A stretch of 5,756 bases of DNA. It comes from Caryophanales bacterium (lineage in GTDB: Bacteria; Bacillota_I; Bacilli_A; RFN20; JAISJY01). Within the stretch, counting starts at the first letter, position 1; each line of letters starts with the position of its first letter. A program made the position numbers and the translations under genes. The notes beneath the pieces are model-generated. The model was not told the DNA's origin. It saw only the letters and a list, made by a program, of their open reading frames with translations, and ran no database searches. The stretch is taken from contig JAISJY010000138.1 in the NCBI GenBank assembly GCA_031261365.1, positions 1 through 5,756 on the forward strand. Direction: 5' to 3'. Positions 5,568 through 5,756 of the stretch are shown here, in pieces.

Positions 5568-5756
5568 ATGAACACCAAAATATTAAAACTAAAAATAGAA
5601 GGCATTAAGAATTTTAAAGACAATACTTTTTTTGTTGATTTTACAAACATCACTAATATAAGAGGAAATGACTGGGAATTATTTAATTGTGGCAATGGTA
5701 TATATACTAATAACATCATTGCTTTTTCTGGACCTAATGCTTCTGGTAAAACAACT
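5568..5756 (+). CDS. AAA/ABC-type ATPase, N-terminal 63 residues (runs off the right edge)
   Basis: Starting at ATG 5568, preceded by GGAGG at 5560-5564, 63 codons are open to the edge. The start MNTKILKLKIEGIKNFKDNT is the usual first beta strand and 'KNFK' turn of SMC/RecF/OLD-like ATPases. Residues 55-62 (GPNASGKT) are a full Walker A motif, with Lys61 and Thr62 for ATP and magnesium. The spacing of about 50 residues before the P-loop is normal for AAA_15/AAA_21-type proteins. Such proteins include RloA, OLD-family and Abi-type defence ATPases as well as many uncharacterised ones. Everything that would separate these (signature motif, Walker B, Toprim or HEPN partner) lies beyond the window, so no role is assigned. 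It is set apart from the carbohydrate operons by an AT-rich gap and its own promoter. Confidence 0.8.
   Translation, partial: MNTKILKLKIEGIKNFKDNTFFVDFTNITNIRGNDWELFNCGNGIYTNNIIAFSGPNASGKTT

Noticed and set aside
5516..5719. Open frame of 67 codons on the minus strand
   Set aside because: It is antisense to the ATPase, which has a Walker A motif, a ribosome site and a promoter in the other direction.
1..5756. Mycoplasma-type code with TGA as Trp
   Set aside because: Trp is coded by TGG throughout, no complete gene contains an in-frame TGA, and all frames close properly under the standard code.
1..5756. tRNA, rRNA, riboswitch, CRISPR array or insertion sequence
   Set aside because: The only gaps over 100 bp are 3676-3818 and 5459-5567. 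Neither shows a cloverleaf, spaced repeats, transposase remnants or a leader long enough for a riboswitch.

Overview
The window comes from an AT-rich, monoderm-type bacterium, most likely a low-GC Firmicute or Mollicute-related Bacilli lineage such as those common in gut or anoxic habitats. The evidence is the A/T-rich codon use, strong AGGAGG ribosome sites, and two lipoproteins with Ser-rich stalks behind a lipobox cysteine. Every complete gene ends in TAA and Trp is read from TGG, with no in-frame TGA. The standard bacterial code therefore fits, and nothing points to the mycoplasma code. The species cannot be named from this sequence.

Positions 1-3818 and on to 5458 form a divergent carbohydrate-utilisation locus. 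Leftward from a shared intergenic region (3676-3818) runs an operon of three genes. First is a cytoplasmic family 2 glycoside hydrolase (1945-3675). Next is a surface lipoprotein with two Ig-like plus CBM4/9-like modules and no catalytic domain (370-1929). Last is a GH43-type lipoprotein whose start codon overlaps the preceding stop (TAATG) and which runs off the left edge (1-370). Rightward runs a two-gene unit: an ArsR-type winged-helix regulator with a large C-terminal putative sensor domain (3819-4742), followed 2 nt later by a cytoplasmic SASA/CE6-type carbohydrate O-acetylesterase (4745-5458).

The 143-bp divergent intergenic region holds a credible promoter for each direction and several dyads. 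These include the perfect palindrome ATTCTAGAAT beside the leftward -35 and a pair of inverted TTGTACTT boxes, one over each -35. The working model is inferred. The two lipoproteins bind and cleave an acetylated, arabinose- or xylose-decorated plant polysaccharide at the cell surface. Oligosaccharides are imported by a transporter not in this window. The GH2 enzyme and the esterase finish debranching and deacetylation inside the cell. The divergent regulator senses a sugar product and controls both operons.

A 109-bp AT-rich gap (5459-5567), with a weak hairpin and a new promoter, separates this locus from an unrelated gene start. That gene encodes the first 63 residues of an AAA/ABC-type ATPase with a clear Walker A motif (5568 to the right edge). 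It could be a RloA/OLD-like or other accessory ATPase, but the fragment is too short to decide. No RNA genes, CRISPR arrays or insertion sequences were seen.
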